DNA of 63,397 bases. It comes from Rosettibacter primus. GTDB lineage: Bacteria > Bacteroidota > Ignavibacteria > Ignavibacteriales > Melioribacteraceae. Position 1 is the first letter of the stretch. Each line of letters begins with the position of its first letter. The notes under the pieces are model-generated. The model did no database searches, was not told the origin of the DNA, and was given only the letters and a program-made list of their open reading frames with translations. A program made the translations under genes and the position numbers. This document shows positions 36,217 through 44,978 of the stretch, in pieces. Location of the stretch: NCBI RefSeq assembly GCF_036860675.1, contig NZ_JAYKGK010000014.1, positions 1-63,397 of the forward strand. The letters are read 5' to 3'.

Positions 36217-36918
36217 ATGGAAAGAATCGAAGAATTAAATAATCAATTAAAAAGTAAAGATACATTCGAGGTAATACAATATTTTTCAGAAACTTTTGGG
36301 AAAAAAGCAGCTTTTTCAACAAGTCTGAGTATTGAAGACCAGGTAATTACTCACATGCTTTCTTCCATTAATTCAAAAGTAAAAATATTTACACTTGATA
36401 CTGGCAGATTACCAAACGAAACATACAGTTTAATTGAAAGAACAAGAGAACAATACAACATAAAAATTCACATTTACTTTCCCAATTACAGATCAGTTGA
36501 AAAAATGGTAAGGGAAAAAGGAATAAATCTTTTTTATAACAGCATAGAAGACAGAAAAAGATGCTGTTATGTAAGAAAAATTGAACCATTGAAACGCGCA
36601 CTAAAAAATATAGAAGTGTGGATTACTGGTTTGCGCAGAGAACAATCAATCACACGGCAAAATATTGAATTAATAGAATATGACTATAATTACAAATTAA
36701 TAAAAGTAAATCCACTTTTTAATTGGACAGAAGCCCAAGTATGGGATTATATCAAAAAAAATAATATTCCATACAATAGTCTTTATGATAAAAATTATTT
36801 AAGCATCGGCTGTGCACCATGCACAAGGCCGGTTCAACCTGGCGAAGATATAAGAGCCGGCAGATGGTGGTGGGAAAATCCAAATACGAAAGAATGTGGT
36901 TTACACATTAAACAATAA
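36217..36918 (+). CDS. cysH: Adenylyl-sulfate (APS) reductase, thioredoxin-dependent
   Basis: 233 residues. PP-loop-type nucleotide-binding fold (FSTSLSIEDQVITHM; TLDTGRL). Two Cys pairs, Cys116-Cys117 (KRCCYVRKIEPL) and Cys199-x2-Cys202 (IGCAPCTRPV), ligate a [4Fe-4S] cluster typical of APS reductases, and the catalytic Cys is in ECGLH (227). The cluster and the absence of any APS kinase (cysC) nearby indicate APS, not PAPS, as substrate; the product is sulfite. Start ATG 36217 with GAGG 7 nt upstream; a TTG at 36205 overlaps the DUF2061 stop. Confidence 0.9.
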   Translation: MERIEELNNQLKSKDTFEVIQYFSETFGKKAAFSTSLSIEDQVITHMLSSINSKVKIFTLDTGRLPNETYSLIERTREQYNIKIHIYFPNYRSVEKMVREKGINLFYNSIEDRKRCCYVRKIEPLKRALKNIEVWITGLRREQSITRQNIELIEYDYNYKLIKVNPLFNWTEAQVWDYIKKNNIPYNSLYDKNYLSIGCAPCTRPVQPGEDIRAGRWWWENPNTKECGLHIKQ

Positions 36919-36929
36919 TGAGGTGGAAT

Positions 36930-37811
36930 ATGGATTACTTAGATAAATTAGAAGCACAAAGCATTTACATTTTTCGAGAAGCATACCGCGAGTTCAAACA
37001 TTTAGCAATGTTATGGTCAATAGGAAAAGACAGCACTGTACTTTTGCATCTTGCCCGCAAAGCATTTTTTGATCATATCCCTTTTCCTTTAATACACATT
37101 GATACTTCATTTAAAATACCTGAAATGATTGAATACAGAAACAAATTAGCTAAAGAATTAAAATTAAATTTAATAGTTGGACAAAACAAAGAAGCATTGC
37201 GCACCAAACAAACTTTTCCTGATGGAAATGTTGATCGTATTACTTGCTGCAAATTATTAAAAACTGAAGCATTGAAAAATACTTTATCCGGAAATTTTAC
37301 GCGATACAAATTTGACCATGAATTAGGCATTTTCGTTGAAGACCCAAATAAAGAAGCTTATACTGGTGTTATTGTTGGTGTTAGAGCCGACGAAGAAGGA
37401 AGCAGATCAAAAGAAAGATATTTTTCACCGAGAGATAAAAACAGTGACTGGGATATTGGTGATCAACCGCCGGAACTCTGGAATCAATTTAAAACTGAAT
37501 TTGCACCTAATACTCATGTAAGAATTCATCCTTTACTTGATTGGACTGAACTAAATATCTGGGAATATATCGATAGAGAAAATATTCCAGTTGTATCACT
37601 TTATTTTGATAATGGCGATGGTAAAAGATACAGGTCATTAGGTTGCTATCCTTGTACTTTTCCAATCGAATCAACAGCAAAAAATGTTAAAGAAATTATT
37701 GAAGAATTAAAAAGTGGAAAATTAGTCAACATAGCAGAAAGGTCAGGACGTGCTCAAGATAAAGATGGCGGAGGAACTCTTGAAGAATTAAGAAGAGAAG
37801 GATATATGTAA
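36930..37811 (+). CDS. cysD: Sulfate adenylyltransferase subunit 2
   Basis: 293 residues. PP-motif SIGKDSTVLLHLARKA near 31-46 and conserved segments HIDTSFKIPEMI, GVRADEEGSRSKER, and LGCYPCTFPI with RSGRAQDKDGGGTLEE at the end. With CysN it makes APS from sulfate and ATP. Start ATG 36930 follows GAGGTGG. It starts 11 nt after cysH. The usual cysD-cysN adjacency is broken: 444 nt with a dispersed repeat separate it from cysN. Confidence 0.93.
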   Translation: MDYLDKLEAQSIYIFREAYREFKHLAMLWSIGKDSTVLLHLARKAFFDHIPFPLIHIDTSFKIPEMIEYRNKLAKELKLNLIVGQNKEALRTKQTFPDGNVDRITCCKLLKTEALKNTLSGNFTRYKFDHELGIFVEDPNKEAYTGVIVGVRADEEGSRSKERYFSPRDKNSDWDIGDQPPELWNQFKTEFAPNTHVRIHPLLDWTELNIWEYIDRENIPVVSLYFDNGDGKRYRSLGCYPCTFPIESTAKNVKEIIEELKSGKLVNIAERSGRAQDKDGGGTLEELRREGYM

Positions 37812-37941
37812 TAGATTTTTGCTTTTGTTCTTTATCATAATTTTTACGTTGTATTAAAATGTTGAAATATTTTTTAAAGGTCATTCTAAATAAATTAAAG
37901 ATTTCAAATGGTGCTTTCTTAAAAGTAAAGTGTTTAAAAAT

Positions 37942-37990
37942 GGCACACAGAAAACACAGATTCAGAGCGATTTACACAGATTTTAAAATT
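37942..37990. repeat. Dispersed ATCTGTG-type repeat, copy 2 (between cysD and cysN)
   Basis: Reverse complement contains AAATCTGTGTAAATCG and ATCTGTGTTTTCTGTGTGCC, the same 10-13-nt degenerate unit as at 19202-19245 and 48821-48872. The whole interval 37812-38255 holds no credible gene; a 78-codon frame (37859-38095) is rejected. A separate promoter for cysN may be present but I cannot pin one down. Confidence 0.5.
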
Positions 37991-38255
37991 AAAAATTCTT
38001 TTTCGATAACTTCGAACAGGGATGAGGTAAGATGTTTTTTACACAATTTACTGACGAGATTGTTTGATAATAATTGTAAAGAAAAATTTATTTAGCAAAT
38101 AATTATTGTGAAAACAGATTTTAACAAGTCAAATATATTTTGCATGATAGTTAGCATTTTAATACAGTCTCATAAATCTTAAAGAGTTTAAAATATAAAT
38201 CATGATTTCAAAATAAATATCAATTTTAGAATTAAGTAACAAATTGGAGTTTTTC

Positions 38256-39608
38256 ATGAAAGAAAGAATGAACATTGTAATTGTTGGACATGTAGACCAC
38301 GGGAAAAGCACTTTGATTGGAAGATTATTAGCTGATACAAATTCATTGCCTATTGGTAAACTCGAACAGGTAAAAAGAACTTGCGAATTAAACTCAAAAC
38401 CATTTGAATACGCATTTCTGCTTGATGCATTAGTTGATGAACAAGCTCAGGGAATCACAATTGATACTGCAAGAGTATTTTTCAAAACATCAAAGCGGGA
38501 ATATATTATCATTGATGCACCTGGTCATATCGAATTCTTAAAAAATATGATAAGCGGAGCTGCACGTGCAGAAGCTGCAATTCTTTTAATAGATGCCCAC
38601 GAAGGCATAGCAGAAAATTCTAAAAGACATGCTTATATGCTCTCATTACTAGGAATAAAACAAATTGCAGTTGCTATTAATAAAATGGACCTGGTTAATT
38701 ACAGCGAATCAAAATTCAACGAAATAAAAAATGATTATGTCGTTTTCTTAAAAGAAATTGGAATTGAGCCTATTGCATTTGTACCAATCTCGGCAAGAAA
38801 TGGATTTAATTTAATTGAACATTCCAATAATATGACCTGGTATAAAGGGAAAACTATATTAGAATTAATTGATTCTTTTGAAAAAGAAAAAGGAGATGAA
38901 GAAAAAAATTTCAGAATGTTTGTTCAGGGAGTTTATAAATTTACAGAAAATGGTGACAACAGAAGAATTATTGCTGGAACCATTAATTCGGGGACAATCA
39001 ATGTGGGAGATGAAATAATCTTTTTGCCTTCTAATAAAAAATCTACAGTAAAAACTATTGAAATATACGGTAAAGAATCTCCTCTTTTTGCTTCGGTTGA
39101 ACAGGCAATCGGACTGACATTAACAACTCAAGTTTATGTAAAGCCTGGCGATTTAATCTGCAGAACTGACCAGCAGCTGCCTTTTACTACAAATCGATTT
39201 AAAGCAAATATATTCTGGATGGGAAAAAATTTACTGAGCATTCACAAAAAATATAAATTAAAAATCGGTACAAATAAGGCTGGATTGAATATCGAAAAAA
39301 TCATAACCGTAATGAATGCTTCTAATTTGGAAAGCACGATAAATCGAGAAGAAGTTCATCGCAACGAAGTAGCACAAATTATTTTTAAAACAGATAAACC
39401 AATTAGCTTTGACCTCTTTAATCAAATAAAAACTACAGGACGTTTTGTTATTGTCGATGAATATGACATTGCAGGCGGCGGTATAATTGTAGAAGCTCTT
39501 GAAGAAGAGGAAAAGCCAGCTAAAGTTGATTATTCTGAATTTGAAAAAGAATTATATCAATTAATTAAAAAATATTTTCCACACTGGGAAATAAAACCAA
39601 TTTTTTAA
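38256..39608 (+). CDS. cysN: Sulfate adenylyltransferase subunit 1 (GTPase)
   Basis: 450 residues, an EF-Tu-like GTPase: G1 GHVDHGKST (10-18), G3 DAPGHIEF, G4 NKMDLV, G5 SARNG; then two beta-barrel domains. GTP hydrolysis drives APS formation by CysD. No C-terminal APS kinase domain (no CysC fusion), consistent with the APS-reductase route. Start ATG 38256 with GGAG 6 nt upstream; an earlier TTG (38244) is less likely. Next gene 31 nt downstream. Confidence 0.92.
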   Translation: MKERMNIVIVGHVDHGKSTLIGRLLADTNSLPIGKLEQVKRTCELNSKPFEYAFLLDALVDEQAQGITIDTARVFFKTSKREYIIIDAPGHIEFLKNMISGAARAEAAILLIDAHEGIAENSKRHAYMLSLLGIKQIAVAINKMDLVNYSESKFNEIKNDYVVFLKEIGIEPIAFVPISARNGFNLIEHSNNMTWYKGKTILELIDSFEKEKGDEEKNFRMFVQGVYKFTENGDNRRIIAGTINSGTINVGDEIIFLPSNKKSTVKTIEIYGKESPLFASVEQAIGLTLTTQVYVKPGDLICRTDQQLPFTTNRFKANIFWMGKNLLSIHKKYKLKIGTNKAGLNIEKIITVMNASNLESTINREEVHRNEVAQIIFKTDKPISFDLFNQIKTTGRFVIVDEYDIAGGGIIVEALEEEEKPAKVDYSEFEKELYQLIKKYFPHWEIKPIF

Positions 39609-39639
39609 TCATGTTTTTAATTAATGAAAATAAAATATT

Positions 39640-40974
39640 ATGAAAGAGATCAAAATGTATAAGATAAATTCATTACCGGTATTATTAAGGAACCCAAAAA
39701 TTTTGATAATCGGCGGTGGGAAAGTAGCACTGCAAAAAATAAAAGTGCTTAAGGAAAATGAAATCAATTTTTTTGTAATATCAGAACATCTCTGCGACGA
39801 ATTAAAGAATTATACTTTCCCTTATAAACTAAAGAAATTCGAAAAGCATGATGCTGATAACTACAATATTATTATTGATGCAACCGGTAATAAAGAGGTA
39901 AATTCTATACTTAAAGAAATTAAAAAAGAGAGATTCATTTTGCTTAATACAGTTGATGTACCAGATGAGTGCGATTTTTATTTTTCTTCATTATTAAAAT
40001 ACAAGAATCTTAAAATCGCAGTTTCGAGTGATGGTGCAAGTCCCACTATAACACAAATTGTTAGAGATAAAATAAAAGAATTTTTACCAGAGGGATTAGG
40101 CAACCTTGCAGAGAAAAAATTAAACGAAAGAATAAATGGTATTGTGAATATTGAAGAAACCAGAAAAGAAACTCTTCGATTATTTGGTAAGGTGTATATA
40201 ATCGGCTGCGGAATTAGCGGAATAGATATGCTGACAATTAAAGCATTCAACACAATACAGAATTTAGATGTAGTGCTTTATGATCATCTCATTACAGATG
40301 ATATATTAAATATTATTCCACCAAATATAGAAAAAATTTATGTGGGCAAATGCAAAGGCAAACATTCTATATCACAAAATGAAATCAACAATTTGATGCT
40401 TGCTTATGCATCGCAAGGATTTAAAGTGGGACGACTAAAAAATGGAGACCCATTTATATTTGGAAGAGGTGCTGAAGAAGCTGAATTTTTAGTAAGCCAT
40501 AACATTGATGTAGAAATCATCCCTGGTATTTCATCGGCATTTTCTGCACCTTTATCTGCTGGAATACCACCTACCGCACGTGGTCATTCGTCTTCGGTTT
40601 CTATTGTTACGGGTCACTTAAATGGCAATGTATTCGATAGTTCATGGCTCGATTTATTAAAACGTAAAAATCATACTACAATTGTTCTTATGGGATTAAC
40701 TCAGGTTGAGAACATTGTAAAGTTCGCTATAGAAATCGGAGTAGACAAAAATTTACCGGCAGCAATTATTTCAAATGCAGCAAGAAGTAATCAAAAAGTT
40801 TTAATAACAACGTTAGAAAATTTAATCACTATTTCAAAAGAAGCTGAATCACCTGCAGTTTTAATTTTTGGGAATGTTGTTAATTATTCCAACATACTTC
40901 CTCATATTAAAATTAATAACATTCAAAGTTCAGAAAAGCGGGATGCATATACTATTTATTCAGCCAAAGGTTAA
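39640..40974 (+). CDS. cysG: Siroheme synthase, CysG-type bifunctional protein
   Basis: 444 residues. The N-terminal dehydrogenase/chelatase part (about 1-190) starts with the NAD-binding IIGGGKVALQKI (Met8/CysG-N); the C-terminal part (about 195-430) is uroporphyrinogen-III methyltransferase with VYIIGCGISGID, GRLKNGDPFIFGRGAEE and the PGISSAFSAPLSAGIPPTARG motif. Together they turn uroporphyrinogen III into siroheme for the sulfite reductase encoded next. In the first methyltransferase motif the usual GxGPGxxxLLT appears as GCGISGIDMLT, a mild divergence. Start either 39640 or the internal ATG 39655. Confidence 0.9.
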   Translation: MKEIKMYKINSLPVLLRNPKILIIGGGKVALQKIKVLKENEINFFVISEHLCDELKNYTFPYKLKKFEKHDADNYNIIIDATGNKEVNSILKEIKKERFILLNTVDVPDECDFYFSSLLKYKNLKIAVSSDGASPTITQIVRDKIKEFLPEGLGNLAEKKLNERINGIVNIEETRKETLRLFGKVYIIGCGISGIDMLTIKAFNTIQNLDVVLYDHLITDDILNIIPPNIEKIYVGKCKGKHSISQNEINNLMLAYASQGFKVGRLKNGDPFIFGRGAEEAEFLVSHNIDVEIIPGISSAFSAPLSAGIPPTARGHSSSVSIVTGHLNGNVFDSSWLDLLKRKNHTTIVLMGLTQVENIVKFAIEIGVDKNLPAAIISNAARSNQKVLITTLENLITISKEAESPAVLIFGNVVNYSNILPHIKINNIQSSEKRDAYTIYSAKG

Positions 40975-41032
40975 TATGCTTCTTGCTTAACTGTAAAAAT
41001 AAATTAACAAAATAAATGAAAGGAGAATGAAA

Positions 41033-43246
41033 ATGACACAGGTAACTATTTGGGAGCAGATAGACATTAATCGAGGGTATGATGTCTATAGTGAAATTAA
41101 TGAATACGAAGAAATCATAAATAAATTAAAAGCCGGTGAAATTCATCCCGAGAGATTCAAAGGATATCGTCTTACTTTTGGAACTTATGGAGTAAGGCAT
41201 CATGGCGAAGGAATTCACATGCAAAGAATTAAAATCCCAAGCGGATTTATTCTTTCAGAACAAATTCGACAAATTGCATCTATAACAGAAAAATATGTTG
41301 GTTCCGGTCATGCACATCTAACCACTCGTCAAGATATACAACTTCATTTTATTAAAATCGAAGATATACCTGTTATTCTCAGGATGCTTGCTGATGTTGG
41401 AATTACAACAAAAGAAGCATGCGGAAATTGTGTTAGAAACATTACTGCATCTTATTTATCTGGAATTAACCCTAATGAATATTTTGACATTTTACCTTAT
41501 TCAATTTTTTGCACAAGATATTTTTTAAGGCATCCTTTAACTTCAACATTGCCAAGAAAATTCAAAATATCATTTTCAGAAAGTGAAGAAGATTTTGCCT
41601 TATCTCGAATTCATGATATTGGCTGCATTGCGCAAGTTAAAAACAATGGTAAGGAAGAATATGGATTTAGAATTTATGTTGGCGGCGGACTTGGTTCTGT
41701 TCCAATGACTTCTAATTTATTATTTGATTTTATACCTGTAACAGAATTTTATCCATTAGCAGAAGCAATACTAAGAGTATTTCATAAATATGGAACTGAA
41801 GAAAGAAACAACAGAAACAAAGCAAGAATGAAATTCTTAATTGCACGGATTGGATTTGATAATTTCAAAGAACTTGTTGCAAAAGAATTTGAAGTATTAA
41901 AAAAGTTCAGACAAATTGATGACGAATTAAAAGAATATGTAAATAATTTCCCGCTCCCAGCTCCAACAAAAAATGGGAAATCTGATGGACCGGAAAATAC
42001 ACGAAGATTAAAAAATCCAATTTATCAGAATCAAAATGTTGAAATTGATCCTCTATGGAAAACATTTCTTAATAAATACTTAATTAAACAAAAACAAACC
42101 GGGTATTATGCAATCTGGATAAAACCACCATTGGGAAATATTACTCCAGATAAACTCCGTCTAATTGCCGATTTTTCTGACCTTTACGGTGCTGGTTATA
42201 TGAAAATTTCTCCAACTCAAAAATTACTGATACCATGGGTTGAAGAAAAATTTTTACAAGACACATTTCTATATCTCAAGGAAAATGGATTAATAGGTGG
42301 GACCACAGAAGCAATGCACGAAATTGTCTCTTGCCCAGGTGCTTTTTCTTGCCGACTTGCTGTTACCCATCCTTATAACTTTGCAGAATATATTGGCAAA
42401 AACATAGATGATCTTAATGGATTAAGAATACACATATCAGGCTGCCCTAATTCTTGTGGACAACATCACATTGGCGATTTAGGATTTTTTGGCGCATCTC
42501 TAAAAATAGATGGAAAGCTTTCACCTCATTATGTGGTTTTAATAGGCGGCAATGTTTTTCATCAAAGAACTCGTATTGGTCAAGTTATTGGTAAAGTACC
42601 TGCTGCAGCTGCTCCTTTGTTTGTAAAAGAAGTAATAGATTTTTGGAAAAATCAAAAACAAAACGGAGAACAATTTTTTGAATTTGTTGATAGAGTTGGA
42701 ATCGATTCATTAAGAAGAATTCTTTCGAAATATTCAAAAGTGCCCCAAGATAATCCTGAATATTTCCATGAACCTTATATTGATGAAGAATTCAAAATGG
42801 AAGCAGAAACACGAGGAGAATGCGCAGGCAGTTTACTCGATATAATGGCAATCAATCTTTATGATTCAATGAGAAATATTTACGAAGCAGAAGATGACAT
42901 TAAAGCAGAAAATTGGTCAGCTGTAAAATCTAAATGTTTCGATTCATTATTAAAATGCTCAAAAATGTACGTTTACTTAGAAGGAATTGAACCACAAAAT
43001 GAAGAAGAAATTCTTACTGAATTTGTAAATAGAATTGTTCCAAAACATTGGTTGTGCAATGATTGGTCCAATATTAAAGATAATTATTTTATATGGAAAC
43101 ACTCGTCGGATGAAAAAGAAATTGCTCTAAGAATTTTCGATTATACAAAAAGATTTGTAGAAGATTCTGATAAATCATATTTACGACTTTTACCAAATTT
43201 GAAAATTATGGAATGTGCAAAAATTACAGGAGAAGAAGATGTCTGA
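41033..43246 (+). CDS. Siroheme nitrite/sulfite reductase with C-terminal helical (HEPN-like) extension
   Basis: 737 residues. Two ferredoxin-like/siroheme half-domain repeats; siroheme-[4Fe-4S] ligands Cys434, Cys440 (CPGAFSC) and Cys471, Cys475 (GCPNSCG). Substrate-pocket arginines are in GYRLTFGTYGVRHHGEG and HLTTRQDIQLHF. Context (cysHDNG, tusA) indicates sulfite, giving sulfide for HcyS or CysK; no flavoprotein subunit is nearby so ferredoxin is the likely donor. After about residue 595 a 140-residue helical extension follows (SLLDIMAINLYDSMRNIYEAEDDI, KCSKMYVYLEG) resembling a HEPN domain; classical enzymes stop near 560-600. Start ATG 41033, SD AGGAG. Confidence 0.85.
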   Translation: MTQVTIWEQIDINRGYDVYSEINEYEEIINKLKAGEIHPERFKGYRLTFGTYGVRHHGEGIHMQRIKIPSGFILSEQIRQIASITEKYVGSGHAHLTTRQDIQLHFIKIEDIPVILRMLADVGITTKEACGNCVRNITASYLSGINPNEYFDILPYSIFCTRYFLRHPLTSTLPRKFKISFSESEEDFALSRIHDIGCIAQVKNNGKEEYGFRIYVGGGLGSVPMTSNLLFDFIPVTEFYPLAEAILRVFHKYGTEERNNRNKARMKFLIARIGFDNFKELVAKEFEVLKKFRQIDDELKEYVNNFPLPAPTKNGKSDGPENTRRLKNPIYQNQNVEIDPLWKTFLNKYLIKQKQTGYYAIWIKPPLGNITPDKLRLIADFSDLYGAGYMKISPTQKLLIPWVEEKFLQDTFLYLKENGLIGGTTEAMHEIVSCPGAFSCRLAVTHPYNFAEYIGKNIDDLNGLRIHISGCPNSCGQHHIGDLGFFGASLKIDGKLSPHYVVLIGGNVFHQRTRIGQVIGKVPAAAAPLFVKEVIDFWKNQKQNGEQFFEFVDRVGIDSLRRILSKYSKVPQDNPEYFHEPYIDEEFKMEAETRGECAGSLLDIMAINLYDSMRNIYEAEDDIKAENWSAVKSKCFDSLLKCSKMYVYLEGIEPQNEEEILTEFVNRIVPKHWLCNDWSNIKDNYFIWKHSSDEKEIALRIFDYTKRFVEDSDKSYLRLLPNLKIMECAKITGEEDV

Positions 43247-43493
43247 GATCCAAATTAAACCAGACGAAACACTTGACCTTAAAGGTGTATCTTGTCCAAT
43301 CAATTATGTAAGAACAAAACTAAAACTCGAGACAATGCTAATTGGACAAATCTTAGAAGTAATTTTAGATGATGGTCTACCAATAAAGAATGTTCCATTA
43401 TCATTAAAACAAGATGGACACGAAATAATATTACAGGAAAAGATAAATGAAAAACATTGGAAAATTCTTGTAAAGAAAAATAATGATGATTAA
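43239..43493 (+). CDS. TusA-family sulfur carrier
   Basis: 84 residues. DLKGVSCPINYVRTKLKLE with the sulfur-accepting Cys in the CPxx motif near 20, and the usual beta-alpha-beta fold; it carries persulfide sulfur between enzymes. Its ATG (43239, AGGAG upstream) overlaps the sulfite reductase stop by 8 nt, so it is made together with the reductase and may accept or channel its sulfide (inference). One of two TusA paralogues in the island; the other is at 44264-44488. Confidence 0.82.
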   Translation: MSEIQIKPDETLDLKGVSCPINYVRTKLKLETMLIGQILEVILDDGLPIKNVPLSLKQDGHEIILQEKINEKHWKILVKKNNDD

Positions 43494-43739
43494 CACGCAT
43501 CATTAATTATGGCAAAGGTCATGCTTTTAGAAGAAAATTAAAATCTATGGAATCTATTAATAAAATATCGACAGAATGAAATGATTGTCATACACATAAT
43601 TGGTGAAATAATGCAGAATAATTGTCTCCATTTTCTGATTTAATAACAAAATAATCTCACTCCTGTTAGAGGTTCATAAAAAATTATTGACTGGATTTCA
43701 AAGATTGAAGGGATAGATACCTAAAAATTCTTCCAAAGT

Positions 43740-43777
43740 GACAGAGCCATTCTTTTGTGGGAATGGCTCTGTCTCTT
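43740..43777. terminator. Bidirectional terminator between the two sulfur operons
   Basis: GACAGAGCCATTC (43740-43752) and GAATGGCTCTGTC (43761-43773) form a perfect 13-bp stem with an 8-nt loop, followed by TCTTTT. It separates the plus-strand cys operon from the minus-strand hcy operon. The remainder of 43494-43835 shows no gene or other structure that I can support. Confidence 0.85.
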
Positions 43778-43835
43778 TTGAATAATAGATGTTCAATTAT
43801 GCTCAATTTGAACTTTAACATAAAAATCAGCTACA

Positions 43836-44267
43836 TCATGAATTCAATGTTCTGAATTCTACATTAATAACAACTTCTATTTCACTTACATTTTTATCTT
43901 TATCAACTTTAAAGGCTCTAATTACATCTTCTGTTAATGAATAAATTAGGTAAACGATATTAGTATCGTTTGCTAATCTAATGTCCTCTTTTGACATTCT
44001 TGCTGGAGTAGCAGGGTGAGTATGATAAACGCCAATTAAATCTAAGCCTTTACTGCGGGCATATTTAAGTGCAGCAAACTGCTCTTTTGGATCGAATGTA
44101 AAATGTTCAGGTGAATTATCAATGTTTTTCATATAAATAACTTCCTTTGCAACATTATCATTGCCGGCTAAATAGCCGCATGCTTCAATAGGAGCTTCTT
44201 TTCGACCTTGCTCTTTTATTTTCTCAAGTAAATCTTTATTTATTTGGAAAAGAATTTTATCGCTCAT
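43836..44267 (-). CDS. JAMM/MPN+ metalloprotease (M67, HcyD/Mec-like)
   Basis: 143 residues. Complete JAMM zinc site: Glu28 (PIEACGYL), His82 and His84 (VYHTHP), Ser92 and Asp95 (RMSKEDI). In sulfur-carrier systems such enzymes either trim the C-terminus of the carrier (HcyD of Wolinella) or cut the carrier-cysteine adduct (Mec of Mycobacterium). Because the carrier encoded upstream ends in an extra Ser beyond Gly-Gly-Gly, the trimming role is attractive here (inference); the presence of cysK leaves the Mec role possible. Overlaps the TusA gene by 4 nt. Last gene of the operon. Confidence 0.85.
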   Translation of the reverse strand: MSDKILFQINKDLLEKIKEQGRKEAPIEACGYLAGNDNVAKEVIYMKNIDNSPEHFTFDPKEQFAALKYARSKGLDLIGVYHTHPATPARMSKEDIRLANDTNIVYLIYSLTEDVIRAFKVDKDKNVSEIEVVINVEFRTLNS

Positions 44268-44488
44268 TTTTCTATCACGATTTTATGAATTTTGTCTTTA
44301 ATATGAGAAATTTCTATCACTTTATATCCTTGTTCTTTCACTGTCTTTGGAATATTATCAAGGGGTTCACCTTCAGTAACAAGGACTTCAAGACGGTCGC
44401 CAGCTTTTAACTTTTCCAATTCGAGTTTAGTTTTAACAAAAGTCATAGGGCAATGATCTGCAGTTATGTCAAGTTTATACATGTTCAT
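44264..44488 (-). CDS. TusA-family sulfur carrier, second copy
   Basis: 74 residues: LDITADHCPMTFVKTKLELEKLKAGDRLEVL with the sulfur-accepting Cys in HCPM near 13. Overlaps DsrE by 4 nt (ATGA) and the JAMM gene by 4 nt, so the three are translationally coupled. Together with DsrE it may deliver sulfur to the HcyF-HcyS complex or modulate its supply. Confidence 0.82.
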   Translation of the reverse strand: MNMYKLDITADHCPMTFVKTKLELEKLKAGDRLEVLVTEGEPLDNIPKTVKEQGYKVIEISHIKDKIHKIVIEK

Positions 44489-44967
44489 ATAAACAATACC
44501 TCCCCATTTTGTGAATACTCAAGGAATTTTGCAACGCCTAAAACTTCTTTTACTTCTGGAATAAAATCTTCTTTTTTCAATAATAGAATATGCATCGACA
44601 TTTCACAGGCATAAAAATTAACAGACAATGCTTTTGCAGCTTCGATTAACGATTCAAGTGTTGCAACATTTCTTTTTTTCATAAGACCTGTCATAAGTTT
44701 TGGACTTATTCCGCAAAAATTTAATCTTGACAATGGAAGATTATTGAATCCTCCCATTAAAAAATTAAACATTTTTGTCAAGAATCCTTTACCAATTGCT
44801 TTTCTGCTTTTTGATTTTTTAATAACATTCAATCCCCAAAAAGTAAAAAACATATTTACTTCATAATTAACAGCAGCTGCACCAGTAGCAAGTGTAAAAG
44901 CTGCAATTGCTTTATCAAAATCGCCCGAGAAAAGAATCAGCGATAATTTTTTTCTATTTGTTTCCAT
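44485..44967 (-). CDS. DsrE/DsrF-like (DsrE2) family protein
   Basis: 160 residues. KKLSLILFSGDFDKAIAAFTLATGAAAVNYEVNMFFTFWGLNVIKK is the DsrE2 signature; Cys residues lie in FCGISP and FYACEMS (about 125), the latter aligning with the sulfur-binding Cys of DsrE proteins. Role: persulfide transfer, usually with TusA and rhodanese. Start ATG 44967 with AGAGGTG 3-9 nt upstream (an ORF could begin at GTG 44973). 11 nt from the ThiF-type gene. Confidence 0.8.
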   Translation of the reverse strand: METNRKKLSLILFSGDFDKAIAAFTLATGAAAVNYEVNMFFTFWGLNVIKKSKSRKAIGKGFLTKMFNFLMGGFNNLPLSRLNFCGISPKLMTGLMKKRNVATLESLIEAAKALSVNFYACEMSMHILLLKKEDFIPEVKEVLGVAKFLEYSQNGEVLFI

Positions 44968-44978
44968 ATTCACCTCTC

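Noticed and set aside
37859..38095. 78-codon plus-strand frame between cysD and cysN
   Set aside because: Its middle is translated from the dispersed ATCTGTG-type repeat, composition is not protein-like and no ribosome site is present.
43494..43739. Small frames in the gap after tusA
   Set aside because: Short (about 20 codons), no ribosome sites and no Cys-codon clusters comparable with the 35.5-kb leader.
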